DNA from: Calliopsis andreniformis
Taxonomy: Eukaryota > Arthropoda > Insecta > Hymenoptera > Andrenidae
DNA: 64,000 nucleotides
Reading direction: 5' to 3'
NCBI RefSeq assembly: GCF_051401765.1
Contig: NC_135064.1
Coordinates: 25,518,001 to 25,582,000, forward strand
Shown here: positions 26,392 to 40,600 of the stretch, in pieces
Layout of the letters: each line of letters opens with the position of its first letter
Numbering within the stretch: the first letter of the stretch is position 1
The notes under the pieces: generated by a model
Databases searched by the model: none
The model's input: the letters and a program-made list of their open reading frames with translations, nothing else
Told to the model about the DNA's origin: nothing
Position numbers and translations under genes: made by a program

Positions 26392-28245
26392 TATGTATAT
26401 TTATAAAATTGTGTGGCGCACAGAATTCTTGTGGCATTGGGAAAAAGTTCTATAGGGTGTACGAGGATTTCTTATACATATGTAAGTACGTATAAGTTTC
26501 AAGGTCAAGGGGTGTTCTGTGGCCCCAACGAGGCTGAGAAAAAAAACTCTGAAACCCCCATAAGTTCGAAGATTAACAATCGACTATAACCATCGTTCGA
26601 AAAACGAGTTCGCTTGAAGGTCGACCATTTTCGCATCTTTTTCAGACACCTTTCGCAAGATCTCCTAATGGACCCTCATCCGATCTGGCGTCACTCCTCG
26701 ACTTTATTATTCATGCTCTGTTACTGAAACCGTGAATATTTTCGCTCACCGTACCCTTTTTTCGGTCGAAAGCGAGCGTCGCCTTTTTACGCGCGCATTA
26801 TTTTTTATGTCTTATGCGGAGCACTCTCCTCACCCTGTCCTGTCGCCATCTACTCACCCCTCCTTCGTCACCCTTGCTTCTCCTACCGCCCTCGTTTCCC
26901 TCCTCTTCGTGGACTCTCTTTCATCCTGGAGACACAGCCGAAGGGAGATTGTAATTTTAATTTTTAATTTTTTTCGCGTTCACGAGGACCGATGAAACCC
27001 GAAGAGAGCGGAGAGCACCAATGAGGGGGTTGCAGACTCTAAATAGTTGATAAGATATAGATTTCCCTCGGTGAATTGATTAGGATAACCGCTGCGCTTC
27101 CTTGGAGGCCATCTATTTATCCTGAAGAAGCTCTCGGTTAGGAAGGGATGACTAGATGTGTTCAGGAAGCAAAATTGTAATTTAGTTTCTAATTTTTAGT
27201 CGCGATTGTGAGATTGCTCAAAGGGGTGAATATTTAGAGATGTCAAAAACATAGCTAATGTGGGAGTAAGCAAGTAAAAAATCTAAAATAACAAATCTAG
27301 AGTTAAGTTTTCTTTCTTTGATAATTATACATTTTTAAAACATCAGAAAAATCCACTTGAAGCTCATGAAAATCCTAGAATCACTCCTACATTTTTCCCC
27401 ACTCGTATCTCGAACCCTCTGTAGGATTAATAAACTATAAATCCACCTCCGCGAATTTCTATCTCCCACCCATTTCCTCAAGACTCCTCGCATCGAAGAA
27501 TCCCCGATCTGAAGAGGGGCAAGGCACCGAGGCGCAACAAGCATCAAAGAAGCAATACCAATATCTGGAACAACGGCGCGCGGAACTTCTCGAGGATAAT
27601 TGGCAAGACGGATCCAAGAATTTGCTTAGTCGAAAGCAACGGCCATCGTGTTTCCGCAGTTCCAGCATTAACGAACTAATCTCGCCCTCTCGTTCCCTCC
27701 CGAGTCATCCCTGCCACCCTCTCGTTCTCGGAGATCTCGACCACCCCTTTCCGCGCGACTGAAACAGAGCGATGCGGGCGAGGGGCGACGCGGGGGCGAG
27801 GGAGCAGGCGAACGGGGAGGATATATTTTGACCCTAGCTTCGTCTTCGTCGCTCCTGCCCCTCGTCGAGGGGAGGGCAGCACGCGCGATTCCCCCTCGCA
27901 AGAAGTATCTTGCGTAATTAAGCAACGCGGCCGTAATGTATCCAGCGTGCAAGGGGCGGCCATATTGCCCCCGGTGTGGGGTGACGATGGGAGGGGGTGG
28001 CTGGAGGCCGCGCGAATCGAAGTACGGAGGGTTGCTACCGGGGAGAAGATGGAAGGGTGAAGAGAAGAAGGAGGGCCAGAGGGTGACGGGGCGGCGGAGA
28101 TGGAGAGGAGATCGGGAGGGTGAGAGGAGGGTGAGAGGAGGGTCGGCGGGCAGAGCGAGGGTAATGATATGCCAGGGTGGTCGGAGCACCGACGACTCTC
28201 CGACCCAAGACCAGGAGGGGCTGAGTCGCAAGCTCGTTTCAGCGG

Positions 28246-28267
28246 CTTCTTCTTCCTCTTCTTCTTC
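28246..28267. repeat. CTT trinucleotide repeat
   Basis: Imperfect CTT/CCT microsatellite on the plus strand, inside a CpG- and purine-skewed block (27.7-28.3 kb). Confidence 0.6.
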
Positions 28268-31200
28268 CGAGTAACCACCCCTACCACTCCTCGACACCGT
28301 CTTATTTCTTCCTTTCTTCTTTTTCATTTAATTCTCCTGCAGCAATTACAGCCACGAGACACCTGGGCCGCGGTACCCCTTCTCTGCTGGACGATCTGCT
28401 ATTGTCTTCTTGCCGAGGTTCAAGGGTCAGGCTCATTCGGGGAAGGGCGTTCCCAGGGATGTGATTCGCGTTATTAGACTTGATACCAGATTGAATTGAT
28501 ACTACGGACAGCGGTTTGTCTTTTTTGTTGGTCCATTCAGGAGCTTCCTTCCTATACATATCATTATCCATGGAATTTCGTGTCTCGGTTGTCTTAGAGA
28601 CGACTGCGAGGTCACAGAGAGTGGAAGAGAAATTTATGGTCTCATGAAAAAAGAAAACGAAGTGCCTTAAAGTATTAGAAAGGACACTTTCTACCTTAAG
28701 GATAGGGAATTGAATGATCATGACAGAAGTTATATTAAAAGTCGTATCGTCAATAAGATAATAATCCATGTGATCTGTTCACAGGCCATAGTGATTATTT
28801 CCACTTGTTGCAAAAGTATTTTATCGATGCTCAACATTTTACATTTTTGTTTCGTGAAGTAGACCGATTTGACAAATGAGCGGCTCATACAGAACAGATT
28901 CTCTCTAAAACTTGACTCAAGCTACAGTAAGACTACCACAGACTCCTTTAATTTACCCTTCACCCTACTCAAGATTTCAGCGAAAGGACTATCGCGTGTC
29001 TTGCACGTTCACCAATCACCAGCTGCAAAAAAAAGGTCTATTTAATTTATGGCAGCGTTAAGGGTGGATATTTTAACGAGACCCACTGCGATTCGCTCGT
29101 TCATGTTCACTGAATTAATCTCGGAATCATTGGGCGTGAGCGCCACCGTCAAATCAAGTTACATCTGCTCCGCGTTCAGCGCGAATAAATCATGCCCTTG
29201 ATTCGCTTAAGTCGTTTGCATGCCATTAATTATGCCAGAGTAATGATCGATTCCTTGGGACCCTGCTCCACCCCCTAACCACCCCTTTAATCGACTCCTG
29301 GAACCGAGGCTCGAAACGCAAGAACTTTTTATGACTTGTGGAAAAAAGTAAGTCTGTTAATTTACTTCTTATTACTCGATATTTCTTATCATTTCCATTT
29401 GCAAATTTACTAACTTTAAGCAGAGTACAGTTCGAGGAACCCAGTTTGCTCTCCATAAGATATTAAATATGCAATAATGTAAGTACTAAATATTAAGCTA
29501 CAATATTTGACATTAGCTTGCACATTAATCGATACCAAACGAGAGATATAATTTGCAACATCTGAAATAGTACCACTTTGACAACTTTTCCTTATGTGTT
29601 GCTGGCGTTCGTACATACACGTGACCGGTTACGAAATATCCTGTGCATGCATAAATCATGATGAGTCGCGGTTTTATATACCTATACGCGTAAGTCGCAT
29701 GCTTCGGTACCGGCTACTATTATGTAAATCAGCCGTGGCACACCGTGGTACCCACCCATAAGCGATAAAATATCCGCTATACAAGCCTTCCATTGTGAGG
29801 AATTCATAGTGGGCCTCCGAGATAGGCTGCGAACCAAGGAAGACGTGGAAAGGGTGTGTCCGACTACCGATCACTCGTAAACGTTCCGCGGGATAAGCTT
29901 ATTTTAAATAATAAAGAAATAACAACGTGGATATTGGATGTTACTGAAGGTAACTTTTGAAAACGCACCCTCCTGAGCGAAATTGATGCATTTCTTGTAC
30001 ACTAGAGACTGCAAAGTTACTTTGGGTTCCCTTGAATCGGAAAATGTCGCTGTTTTTGTTTTTCTGCAGGGTTGTATAAACAGAATGATGCTGACCTTTG
30101 GAACGATACATGTTTACCTATGAAATTTTATTGGGAATGGGTAAGGTTTTCCTTGAAACCCTTTAATTTTTATTTGAAACATTCTGCACGTGAAGTGGAG
30201 TCATATTTTGGATAATAGATTTAGTTTTTATGGCAGTATTTTCTATTTCTATCGAAAGCGTACTGAAATCTGGGAAAAATGTTAGAGGATTGTTTTAAAT
30301 AAATGGTGCTTGGAATCGTGTAATATTTCGAAATAAAAATAAAAAATAGTTACGCAAGGGAAATTTGCTGTACTTCTCACCACGGGGAGATTGATTTCAA
30401 AAGGTTGTTGACCTTGGACTTGAACACATTCGTGCACGTCAATGGAATTGATTTTTTCTGTAGGACTATTGCTGCTATGAACCCCCTGTGTATGCGAACA
30501 TAGTTTCGACAGATACACGTCAAAAACACATATACGACGTACTCATGAACAATACTCACACATGTGTGAAATAATCCACGCTCTTCGTGTATTCTTCGAT
30601 GAAATTCCTGTTACTAAACAGCTATAACTACAAGTATTTTTGAAACCAGGTTGAAATTTAATCAGAAATATACTTCTTTTCAAGGATTTATATTTTTAAG
30701 ACGATTGCCTTCACTAAAACTAATTGAATTTCAGACACAAAATTGAACTCATCCTAACAGGACACAAATCCCAAAAACTGAAACAATTCATCCACTCACA
30801 ATATTAACTCTTTTACCACTGAGCACAACAGTCTCAATCGAAAATCATTAGCACAGTACCTACACAGTAACACACCACAACTGCCTCTAATCACCCTCAA
30901 CAATAAAAGGGTTAAACAACAGGCTCCGAGCCACCCACTTAACCAAACATTACGAGTGCTCACTCCGTTTATCGATCACACTCACCTGTAGCGCACCTTC
31001 GTCACTCTCGAACTACCGCCTCGATCCACTTCCTCGCTCGAAACAACCCCCCGACAACTCGCGAGCGCTCGTTGCATCCCCACGAAACGATAAATTCCAC
31101 AGACCGTCAGCGAGCGACAGTACAAATAACAGCGAGTGCAAATAGTTAAATTCATGCTCGCTCTCTGGTTATCGATACGATCGCCATGTCGCGGCGCCCC

Positions 31201-32860
31201 AGCAGCTCCATAAATGCAATCCATAAAAATGGTCGCGGCAAGGAAATAGATCAAAACTAGGCCAGGCGCGATCGCGCGAATTTACTGCATATTGGCTCTC
31301 CCTGCCCTCCCCTGTTCCGAGTTCTCTCGTTTGAGCGACTGCCCCGCAAACGCGGCACGATTTCGAGACCCCTGACCGATTTGCTTAACGGCGAGCCTCG
31401 GTTCTTCAAGGTGGAAACTCAAAGGCGGGTAGTTAGTCGTTGGTCAACCCTGGTAATTGCGCGTAACCATGGAAATGCCTGTTTGTTTGGGGGCTCTTTT
31501 GGTCGTGGAGGCGAGGGCGCGCAGGGTGAAAGGGTACGCTTTCGAGGCCACTGAATGCAAAGAAGGGTTGCAAAGGGTCGGCCGGAAGTCAAGGACGCAT
31601 TCACTGACTTCGAGAAACTCGGCCAGCGCTCTGGCCCTTCGCTACTCTCCCTTTTTTTACGCTGAACCTGCGTTTCGTGCGCGTTATGTATTTCGTAATG
31701 GGAATATTGTGACCCAATTTTTTTTCTTTTGGCTCTTTTTCTTCCTCAAGATTGAGGTAAGGGACTGACGAGGTTTTGTAAATTTGGTAAGACTCTGGGT
31801 GGAATTGGATTTGAGAGGGTGAAGTCATTTTGTCTGCATATGTCTTGGCACTACTATTTTTGGATCTTAAATTCAGATTTTGACAAGGAATTCTAACACT
31901 TCATTCAGAATTTAGAAAATCAGGTTTCTGTGTGAAGAAAGCACGTTTAACACCTAAATAGAGCTGATCTGAAAGTACCGAATTAATAATTAAAATTCCT
32001 AGTTGATAAACTGGCAGTATCACTCTCAGCGGTCTCATAGCTTCGATTCGATCGCGAGGAACAAATTGTGTTTCGCCGTTTTGTGTATTGACAGGTTCTT
32101 TGTGCCCGATCCCCCGTATATGGAACATTGGGATACCGCCAATACATCAATCTTTATCGAGCATTTTCGACCACAGAACACTATTAAATTGCGATTCTTT
32201 GGCACTCAGCTGCACCTTACAGAACCTCCTCTTTCACATCACCTACCTTTTAAATCAACTCTAGATTTTCAAATCAAGCATGATCTCACCCACATGCTCA
32301 CCCAAAAAGTGAGTATAATACTCTGTCACCTCTAAAAATGTCCTGTCTCTACCATTTTCACTTCGGATACCCTTCAAAATTTCTGCCGCAACTCTGCACC
32401 CATGCATCCCACGAAAAGTTTTCGTGCTCGACGCGGAACGCGAACGCTAATTTCGTATTCGTCCTAGAAGCCTGCACGCGGGGTGGGCGAGGGGTCTCAG
32501 GAGGAGGAAGACTCGGTCGTCGTTGGAGGGAGGGAGAGAAGACGAGAAGGACCATAGGAAGGGTGAAAAAAAAAGGGTCGAAAAACGTGGCGAGAGTGGG
32601 AGAGAGAGGTAGATAGTGGCAGGGCGAAAGGTTAGAAAGGAAGAGAGCGGTGCAGAGAGGGGTCGAAGCAGCGAGGCATCCCCACTCGGTGGGCCATCCG
32701 CCCCTGAAAAAAGAGTTAATATTGATCCGTTTTTTTATTTGAGTCACCCCCAGGTTTTTCACCCTCGCTATTTTTTCTTCCCTCGGCTGCAGGGATCGCC
32801 GCGGCGTGCCGCTGGCACGACAGAGACGGAATTAGTGTTTCTATAGCAACTCTCTACCCC

Positions 32861-32928
32861 GTCCGTTCGTTTCTACGTTCGTCCGTCAGTCCGTTGGTCC
32901 GTCCGTTCGCCCGTGGAAGTCCGCTGCT
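32861..32928. repeat. Degenerate GTCCGT repeat
   Basis: Repeated GTCCGT, GTCCGTC and CGTTCG units with interruptions over about 65 bp; a decayed simple repeat. Confidence 0.5.
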
Positions 32929-35879
32929 CCGAATTATCCCTCCCGATCCTGAGGCTTCCGTGGCCGCGTCGCACGGAAGATCCTATCTGAGAAACTGATC
33001 GCGACGTACACCCAGCTCGAACGATCCTGGCTGCACCGACACGCTGTATCTCTTCCTTACACTGGGGCCACTAAATAAGAGGGGGAGAGATGGTGTCGGT
33101 GCGAGCAGAATCGTTCGAGATGTCCGTACACAGGCCCGTCACTCTTGGAGGAAATGACCCTGCGACCTTCGAAGGACGATATCTTTGGCGGTCGCTGGTT
33201 GCTGCGGGAATTGGGAATGGAGCCTGTTCGCGAGGATGCAGGGATGTCGAGGATATCTGAGGAGGTTGATACAGTCAGATCTTGGAACTTGGAAATTTGT
33301 TTAGGTTTGGAGGAGATGAAGAAACTGGAAGAGGAGAGACTAGGTGGTTTAACCCAGACGAGATGGAAGATTTCTTGTGAGACGATCCCCTGGAGCTGGA
33401 AATTTGTTTCATGTATTATGGGTATTACCACAGCCGACTCTAGTACTAGATGTGCTGAACGAAAAACAGAAATTCTAAACTCTAATTTTGTAGAGGATAG
33501 ACAGAGACACACAATGTTGCGCTATTTTTCTGTCAAGTGCAAAATCGGACTCTTGGAGTGTTGCTGTTTTTCGTTCAGCAGAGCTAGGATTAGAGTCGGT
33601 TATGGTATTACATATACGGTGTGTCAGTCGTCTTTTTTCCTAGGATACGATGGTATTATAAGATTTGGTGTGGGATATATCGTGCAGTTATAGAATCTTA
33701 GGGTAAGTGAAGATTTAGATAATTGAAAATGCTCTGATCACACTGTACCAGCTAAAGGATAATACTCCTTTTACTAAAGTCATAATAGTTACTGAAATCC
33801 ATCGAATTCGTTGAATCACACATCTCGCCCATTTGCTGCAACAGTGGCATAACTTAAAAATCATAATTCTCAGAGAAATGGATTAATATCGCTTAGCAAT
33901 TCTATACTAGTAACTCAAGAACAGTAAATTTTCTAGTTATATCACTGTTGCAACAACTGAACGATGTGTTCTCCAAATTTCCGAAAACTAGAAAACTTTA
34001 TTCTTACCTCGGAGAACACCGTCAATTATCTTATAGATCCAGTGTACACTAAAGTACACCATGTAATATCAGGCACGATTGACGAGAAAGCCCAAGAGTA
34101 CAAGTTTGACCGTCTGCCAGTGGATTACCAGCCAGAGTAGAAAGAGTAGCTGGGTATTTGCTATTTAAATGACACGTAAGCAGGCAGAAGGTCGAGGCGA
34201 TAAAGCAGCAAGAAATAACGATAAATTACGGGGTAAGGCATCGAGGGCACAATAGGGGTCATTTATAACGACTGATAGACACGTAAAAGCTTACCGCGAT
34301 CCGGTATACGCAGTTTCCTTCCGCTTCGAGTGCAGCAGATATTCGTCTGGAGTTAAATTCACCCCCCAAATCAGGAAATATGAAGGCCCGATCGCGCGCT
34401 TTCGTATATATCCTCCCGCGGGAGGGTTGGTACCGCGGAATATCCTTCAGACTGGTAAGTCGATGCATATTTCAGAGACTCAGCCACGCTTTGTTCCGGA
34501 ATATGCTCTGGGCGAGCGTTCCTCCTTTTCTTCTTCCACTGCTCCTTATCCTCCTCCTTCTCTCCGTTCTTTTGCATTCCCTTTGACCAGTTCCCTCCCA
34601 GCCTAATAACACCCTTTTACCACTCTTCCCCTCTATCTTTCTCTCTCCTTCCTACCCTGGAATCTGTTTAATGCTCACGATATCGGCTCTTCTGTGATGA
34701 AAGCCGCCTCGAGTTTTTCAGGGGCCTCGTGGTCCGCGAAATCCAATTCAGCGAGGATACCTTTTAAGTAACGCGTCAAATTGAATAGTCTGCGACGGTT
34801 TGCGTCTTTTTTCTTTGCTTCAAACATGGTCTAAATTGTAGTCTTGAACTTTAGGGGAGGGGGTACTCTTGCTTTCTATCTTGAAAAGAAAAGTAAGGCT
34901 TCATGGATTTATGATAAAGGAAATTAGATTATTCGAAGTAAATGGGAGGAAATAAGAAATGTGCGATGAGGAAGTATCAAGGTTACAAATTCTTAGTTAC
35001 AGACAATCGAATTGTTTGACAAATCATACTACGTTTATCTAATAAGATGTCTAGTCAGTTATTTACAAATATTTGTGATTATATGGCAGAAACTTATTAT
35101 TGAGAGAAATTGACGTTCTTAATACTGATCTTCAATATTACATCTTGAACTTGTGTTTTATTTTACTCTCACTTTTTAAGATAAAGACACATTTAGTAAA
35201 ATCCTCTTTCCTTAAAAATACAAATTCTACCTTCCACAGTTCTATGAAGCCACAAACTAAAATTATTTGCAAACCTAACTTAAGACATTTCGTTCTATAA
35301 CCACAGATATAAGCGCCAAATATTCCCATGATCAACGACTCACTGGACCTCTAAACCCTAAGCACTCGCTTCAACTTTTTCAATATCTATATATATTTCG
35401 AAGATTTTGTGAAAAGCGGAGTGGCCGAAACGCCGTGGAATGAAATTACTCGTGGAAATGGCGAAAGGTCACCATCTCCGTCCCCCGAATTCGGTTAGTG
35501 TAACGCGATAAAGGAACACGTATGTAGGTCCATTCGGTCCAATTCTTATGGGGGCTGGACCGCTCCTTGCGCGGCGCCAGCAGAGAAACAGCGGAGCGTA
35601 CGGCGTTGCAGGCTGCAGGGGTTGCTTTCACGGGGGTGGTTCTCGAGGGGTTTGACAACCCCTTGGCACGACGTGTCACCTAAGCGGCCGAGCCCCTTGG
35701 ATCGTTTCGTGTTCGAATCCTCGTTTTTACGAGGGCCGGGCTTACTTTTACGTGGAACTTGTGGAAGCTCTGCTGCCGTTTCCCGCAGAGCTATACGTGA
35801 TTGCGTATAGAAAGTCTGCCCTAACGCGTACTGATGTCTTTAAAATACAGATCTTTACGATGTCCCTTGCGGTTCCCCT

Positions 35880-35907
35880 GTCTTTGGTCTTTGGTCTTTG
35901 GTCTTTG
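35880..35907. repeat. Four perfect copies of the 7-mer GTCTTTG
   Basis: Tandem array of GTCTTTG x4, uninterrupted; a small minisatellite in non-coding DNA. Confidence 0.85.
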
Positions 35908-38162
35908 CTACAGGAACATTCGATAAAGGTACGATCCTGCATGGAAACAAAGGACACATCTGAAAATTATAATTTATGAACGCTTGTAGTATTAATATTG
36001 TGACTTTTTAATTCCCTTGGTTCTGTGTCTTAACAATCTTATTTATATCGCATTGCCTTCTAGCCACAGATATCTGCATTTGGTCGATTTCATAATTCAA
36101 ACACTTTTTAGCTAGTCTGAGGGAGTTGAATAAACTCGAAATACATATTGCGCTTCAGTGGTGTCATGTCATATATTTACTACTGAATTAAATTATTTCT
36201 GCTGGAGTGACGTAAAGTGGCCAATATTCTACGAAATATTACATAGTTCCACATAACACAGTTATAAGCAACTTATGAGCAGTCTCATTTTATATATTCG
36301 TCTGATTAAAAATAGGAAATAATAAGTTTATCGAGCTGTCAAGGAGATAAAAATACGTAACATGTCACGGTGAAGACGTTTTATGAGGAAATTGTGTTTG
36401 AAACGCAACTGTCGTTCGACAAGTTCAGACAACGGTCGCGACGTGTATCCTCCACTTGTGTGGAAAATTTATCGATAAAATCGGAAGAACGCTCGGTTAC
36501 CACAGGTCCGAGGTTTTCACCTGCTTTCCTGTTTTTACGACCATATGCATTTATCGCCTGTCATCTTAGCCCGCTAATGCTCACGGAGAGTCCGCTCCTC
36601 TAAGTGACAGGTGCCACGTTTCGAATGGAGTCGCTTTGGAATCGTCCGAAATAGCAAGGCTAATGAGTAGTGACACGATCTACATTTCAAGCGCATAACG
36701 AATGCCCATCGCGATAGACTCGATAAGCGATGATTGATCACATCTAGATTACGTAACTCGAAAATTATCATCTCCTCGATTCCCTTTTCATAAACTTGCT
36801 GAACTATGATAGACCTGAAATACGTCCTATGGGTCAACGAGTTAGGGTAATTACTTGGAGGTAGGGTGACCTAATTCTTTTTTATTCTTTGACAGCTTAA
36901 CTCGAATGATATCTGCTCGGAAACAGTGACGTATTAGATTATTATTTTATACATGCATTTAAGTTGATTTTTGCACACCCCTATTTTTCTACAATTTCTT
37001 TTTCTTTTTTATCTGTTGCCTTCTGTTCAAAAACTAAAGGAGAAGAAGTGTTTTAGTCCTTAGACTGTCACAGTTAATTAACTAGTAATTGTAGCATAAA
37101 TATTGAATATAATAGAAGATGTAACAAACCTATCAGCAAAATTTCGATGTTTCCACTCGAGAAGGCATCGAGCTGTAGTTCCCGAGGCGGTCATCCTCGA
37201 AGGTCGCGGGGCGACTAGCGTCCAGCGATTTTGACTCGTGGCAAAAGGATTCGCCATATGGTCTGCTGCTTATCGTTAGATGTGCCACGAGAGCATTCGA
37301 CTGCCGAGAGCCAACGGTGGTTCGAGGAACGGGGCCCATTTATTTGGCGTGTGCTGTATAATTAGGACTCGAGAGCGGCCCTCACCCCGCAGAGCTTATT
37401 GTCCTTTTTCTCCCTCCCTTCTGGTCGCTGGAAAACGAGTTTCGAAAATATATTGCCCGCTCGAATTTCGGATCTCCGTCGCGTCCAGAACGCGCTTCCG
37501 GAAGTACCTGGTCATCAGGGGAGGGAGGATGGAACAGCGGTTCAGGGAAAGTACATTTTTTTAATGGGACAGAGACGGGCAATAAACCTCCAGCCTTCTC
37601 CAATTTTATCCTCCGTTTTGCTCCGCGCCACGCCATGGAAATTGTGCCTAACGCCGTCGACAAAAATTACGCCCGAAAGCAGATCGCTGTTTCGTGCACG
37701 AACGAGGCCTGTCGATTCTTTTTTCCATCGTTCCGCCCATATGTCGGTGGAACATAGCCGACTTCCGTAAAAAGGGAAGTCATTTAAATTTAGGCTGTTT
37801 ACGGAATTCGAGCGGCGATCCAAAAAAGTGAGTAGCAGAGGGTGAGTTCTGGTCGCGAGCCCACCTATAAATTCTAAATCCTCCTGTCTTCTAAGCTCCT
37901 GGAAACTCTGAAACAACGTATTTTTAGTATGATGGAAAAAAGGGTACCTTTCACGACTTTACAAAGATCGCCGTTTCATAGCAATCATTAGTCTATTAAT
38001 AGGAAACTCATCGTTACTATTTGATGATTCTAAGTTGCTTTGAAAATGCCCAGTTATGTGCAGACGTATTTTATAATTTAGGACTAAGAAAACGGTCGAA
38101 TGAACATGGAATCTATAGCATAGGAAACTAGAACAAGTAGATATAGGCATTAGAGGCTTAAT

Positions 38163-38348
38163 AATTTGAAAATTTGAAAATTTGAGGATTTGGTAATTTG
38201 AAAGTTTGAATGTTTGAAAATTTGAAAATTTGAAAATTTAAATATTTAAAAATTTGAAAATTTGAAAATTTAAAAATTTGAAAATTTGAATATTTAAAAA
38301 TACAATGATTTAAAGATTGAAATATGTTAAAAATTTGAAAATTTAAAA
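38163..38348. repeat. GAAAATTT tandem-like array (copy A)
   Basis: About 185 bp built of the 8-mer GAAAATTT and one-base variants (GAATATTT, TAAAATTT), with occasional longer spacers. The same unit forms the array at 62405-62508. Confidence 0.8.
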
Positions 38349-38700
38349 CTAGTAAGCTATGTAATTATAGTACTATTCTATGCAATATATAAAGTACGAT
38401 TGCAAATTATTTGACAGAGGGTTTGAAGCCCCCTGTATAGACCCAGTTACGGTTCCTCATTGTACCAGCACCGAAATTCTGGAGGAAAACTCGTGCCAGC
38501 GCAGCAGAGTCTCGAATAGGTACCCCGTGATCAAGAATCTGTACCGCGTGCCTGGATTTCACGTAATTTTGGGTTTCTCCCGGCAAATGGTATCGCATTT
38601 CTTAGGACGCTGCATCGGATTGGCGCATTGTCAACGGGCCACCTAAGGGTCCAGGGTGGCAGTCAGGATCCCTTTCACGTCCCTCTTTCTCCGTGGCAGC

Positions 38701-38713
38701 ACGCGCGCGCGCG
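38701..38713. repeat. Short (CG)n run
   Basis: Alternating CG of about 12 bp next to GC-rich sequence; potential Z-DNA-type alternation. Simple repeat. Confidence 0.5.
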
Positions 38714-40600
38714 CCTCTCTATAAAGGAGCCTTTTTTCCAGCAGAAAGACAAGAAAAAAAACAACAACAAGGAGGAGTATTGGAGAAGCGGAAGAGGGGA
38801 AGTGGCTCCTTGTGCCCGTTGTCCTGGCTGCTCTCTGGGACGCGTGGCTTGCACACGACGTCATTATTTCACGTCCATGGGCCTCGAGCGATGGAAAATT
38901 TATGGCGAGCCACTGTTGCGCCGCGTTTCTTTCCCAAAATTTCCTCCTCGCCGCTCCGCAGCCATTAAAGTCTATTTAACGATCGTTTTCAATCTTCGTG
39001 GACGCGAACGTCACTGAACGACTTCCATTAAGGGCCTTTCGACACCGCCGATGGAAAGCCACTCGGCCACCCTTCCTCCCACTGGAAGTTCGTCTATTTC
39101 TATTTCAATTATGCTGTCTCCTCGAAGATAAACGCGACATTGCTGCAGGAGTAGCGGTTTCAGCCTGCACACGTTCACCCATTTCTGGGCTACGGTACTT
39201 CAGGTAGCCACGTAGCGGTCCAGAGACCTTCCAGTTTTTCGGAGGTTGACCTCGAGAACGGTCCTCCCCCAGATGCTACAAAAAGGAATTCTTTGATGCG
39301 TTTCGACAAAAGTTTTCGTGCGTTAAGGGGGTGTCTACGCATCCTTGGGCAGGGAACTACTTTGCTTTGGGGAGGAATGAGAAATTAAAATCTAATTTTC
39401 TCTTAACAGAGATATATACAGGGATTTAAATGGTTGACTGTATGAGGTAGGACACTGGGTCGTGTAGAAGTTTTCTATTGACTCTCTCATAACTTGGATA
39501 TTCCCTTTTATGTAACACAAAGCTGATAGCTTTATCAACTTTATGAGATGAAGAATAAAGACGAGTTATGATATTATACTAATACTTCATATCCAATTTT
39601 GTCAAATTGTATTTAAAGGTTCTCATTTCTCTTAAGCACTAAAATTCCAAACTCCAAACAATCGCAGATCAACCTACCATCGACCAGTAGAAAAGACAGT
39701 GTCGACTCATCCTAGATTCCCTGCAATAGGAGAAAAGAACAGAAGCTCATGACGTTTAGAAATTGGAAAAAGTCTGTTCCGTGGATTTTCAGCGATCCAG
39801 TCAGACTGGATCAGCCGCATCTGCCACGTGCCCCCACATTACGGCATAATGTGTCACTGTGCCACAGGCGCGCGTCTCCCCTCTCACTTGAACGATTTAG
39901 CAACGCCAGCAGCCTCTCTTGTCTCGGTGGCGCACACGACCAACGGAGGCTCGTGTGTGGAATCCTAGATTTTGGAAACTCGCTGGATTGAATGGCGCAG
40001 CTGAATGCGGCTCGTGCACCGTTCGCTCGTGGAACGAGAGAAAGAGCCGAGCGAGAGAGAGACGGGAGGGGTGAGTGGGGCAGTTTTTCAACGACCACCC
40101 CTTTGCGCCACCCTCCCTCTTCTCGCTACTTTCCCTCTCTTTCTGGCCGCTTTTTTCCACGTTTTTCCAGCGATACCAGCCGCGTCGCCGACGCAAGATG
40201 CAACATCGGATGAGTTGTGAAAATATTGACGCTTTGTGGCCCGCGACAGTTTATTCAAGCTCTCGACTCGCGGTCTTTTTGGGGATAATAGACTCGGGAT
40301 TCCATGAACGTTGGGAATCGATAAATCGATGGCTTTCCTGGAATCCATTAACATCGGGACGAATGTTACTGGGTCTATGGGAACAATCGATGTTTGGGGA
40401 ATAAGGTCATGTGTAATTAACTCCTTGCCTCGTAATGAACTGTAGTCGAGCTACGAGTTGGATTCTAAATATTGAAAAGTAGACCAAGAGAATTGGTAAC
40501 TTAGATTATCTTAGTTTGTTTAGATCAATTTTGGAGAGTGTAGAAAGATCTGAAAAAGGTCGTGAGGTAAGGAGTTAACTTATTAGACTGGGGAAAGGTG

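Larger units (their letters stand above)
17976..40600. other. Long intergenic region, no supported gene
   Basis: About 22.6 kb in which CpG-rich blocks (for example 20.6-21.2, 24.8-25.2, 27.7-28.4, 31.0-31.6, 35.4-35.8, 37.1-37.8 and 38.6-39.2 kb) alternate with AT-rich stretches. Many open frames exist on both strands, but they read as Arg/Ser/Pro-rich peptides, overlap one another, and resemble no family I know. The region may hold regulatory DNA for Krueppel or unannotated non-coding transcripts. Specific repeats inside it are listed separately. Confidence 0.5.

Noticed and set aside
27668..28327. Overlapping 200-codon minus-strand open frames
   Set aside because: Two frames overlap in the same CpG-rich, purine-skewed DNA; the peptides are Pro/Ser/Arg-rich without domains, as expected from composition.
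35700..35740. GTTCGAATCC resembling a tRNA T-arm (B box)
   Set aside because: No matching A box, acceptor pairing or cloverleaf could be formed around it.
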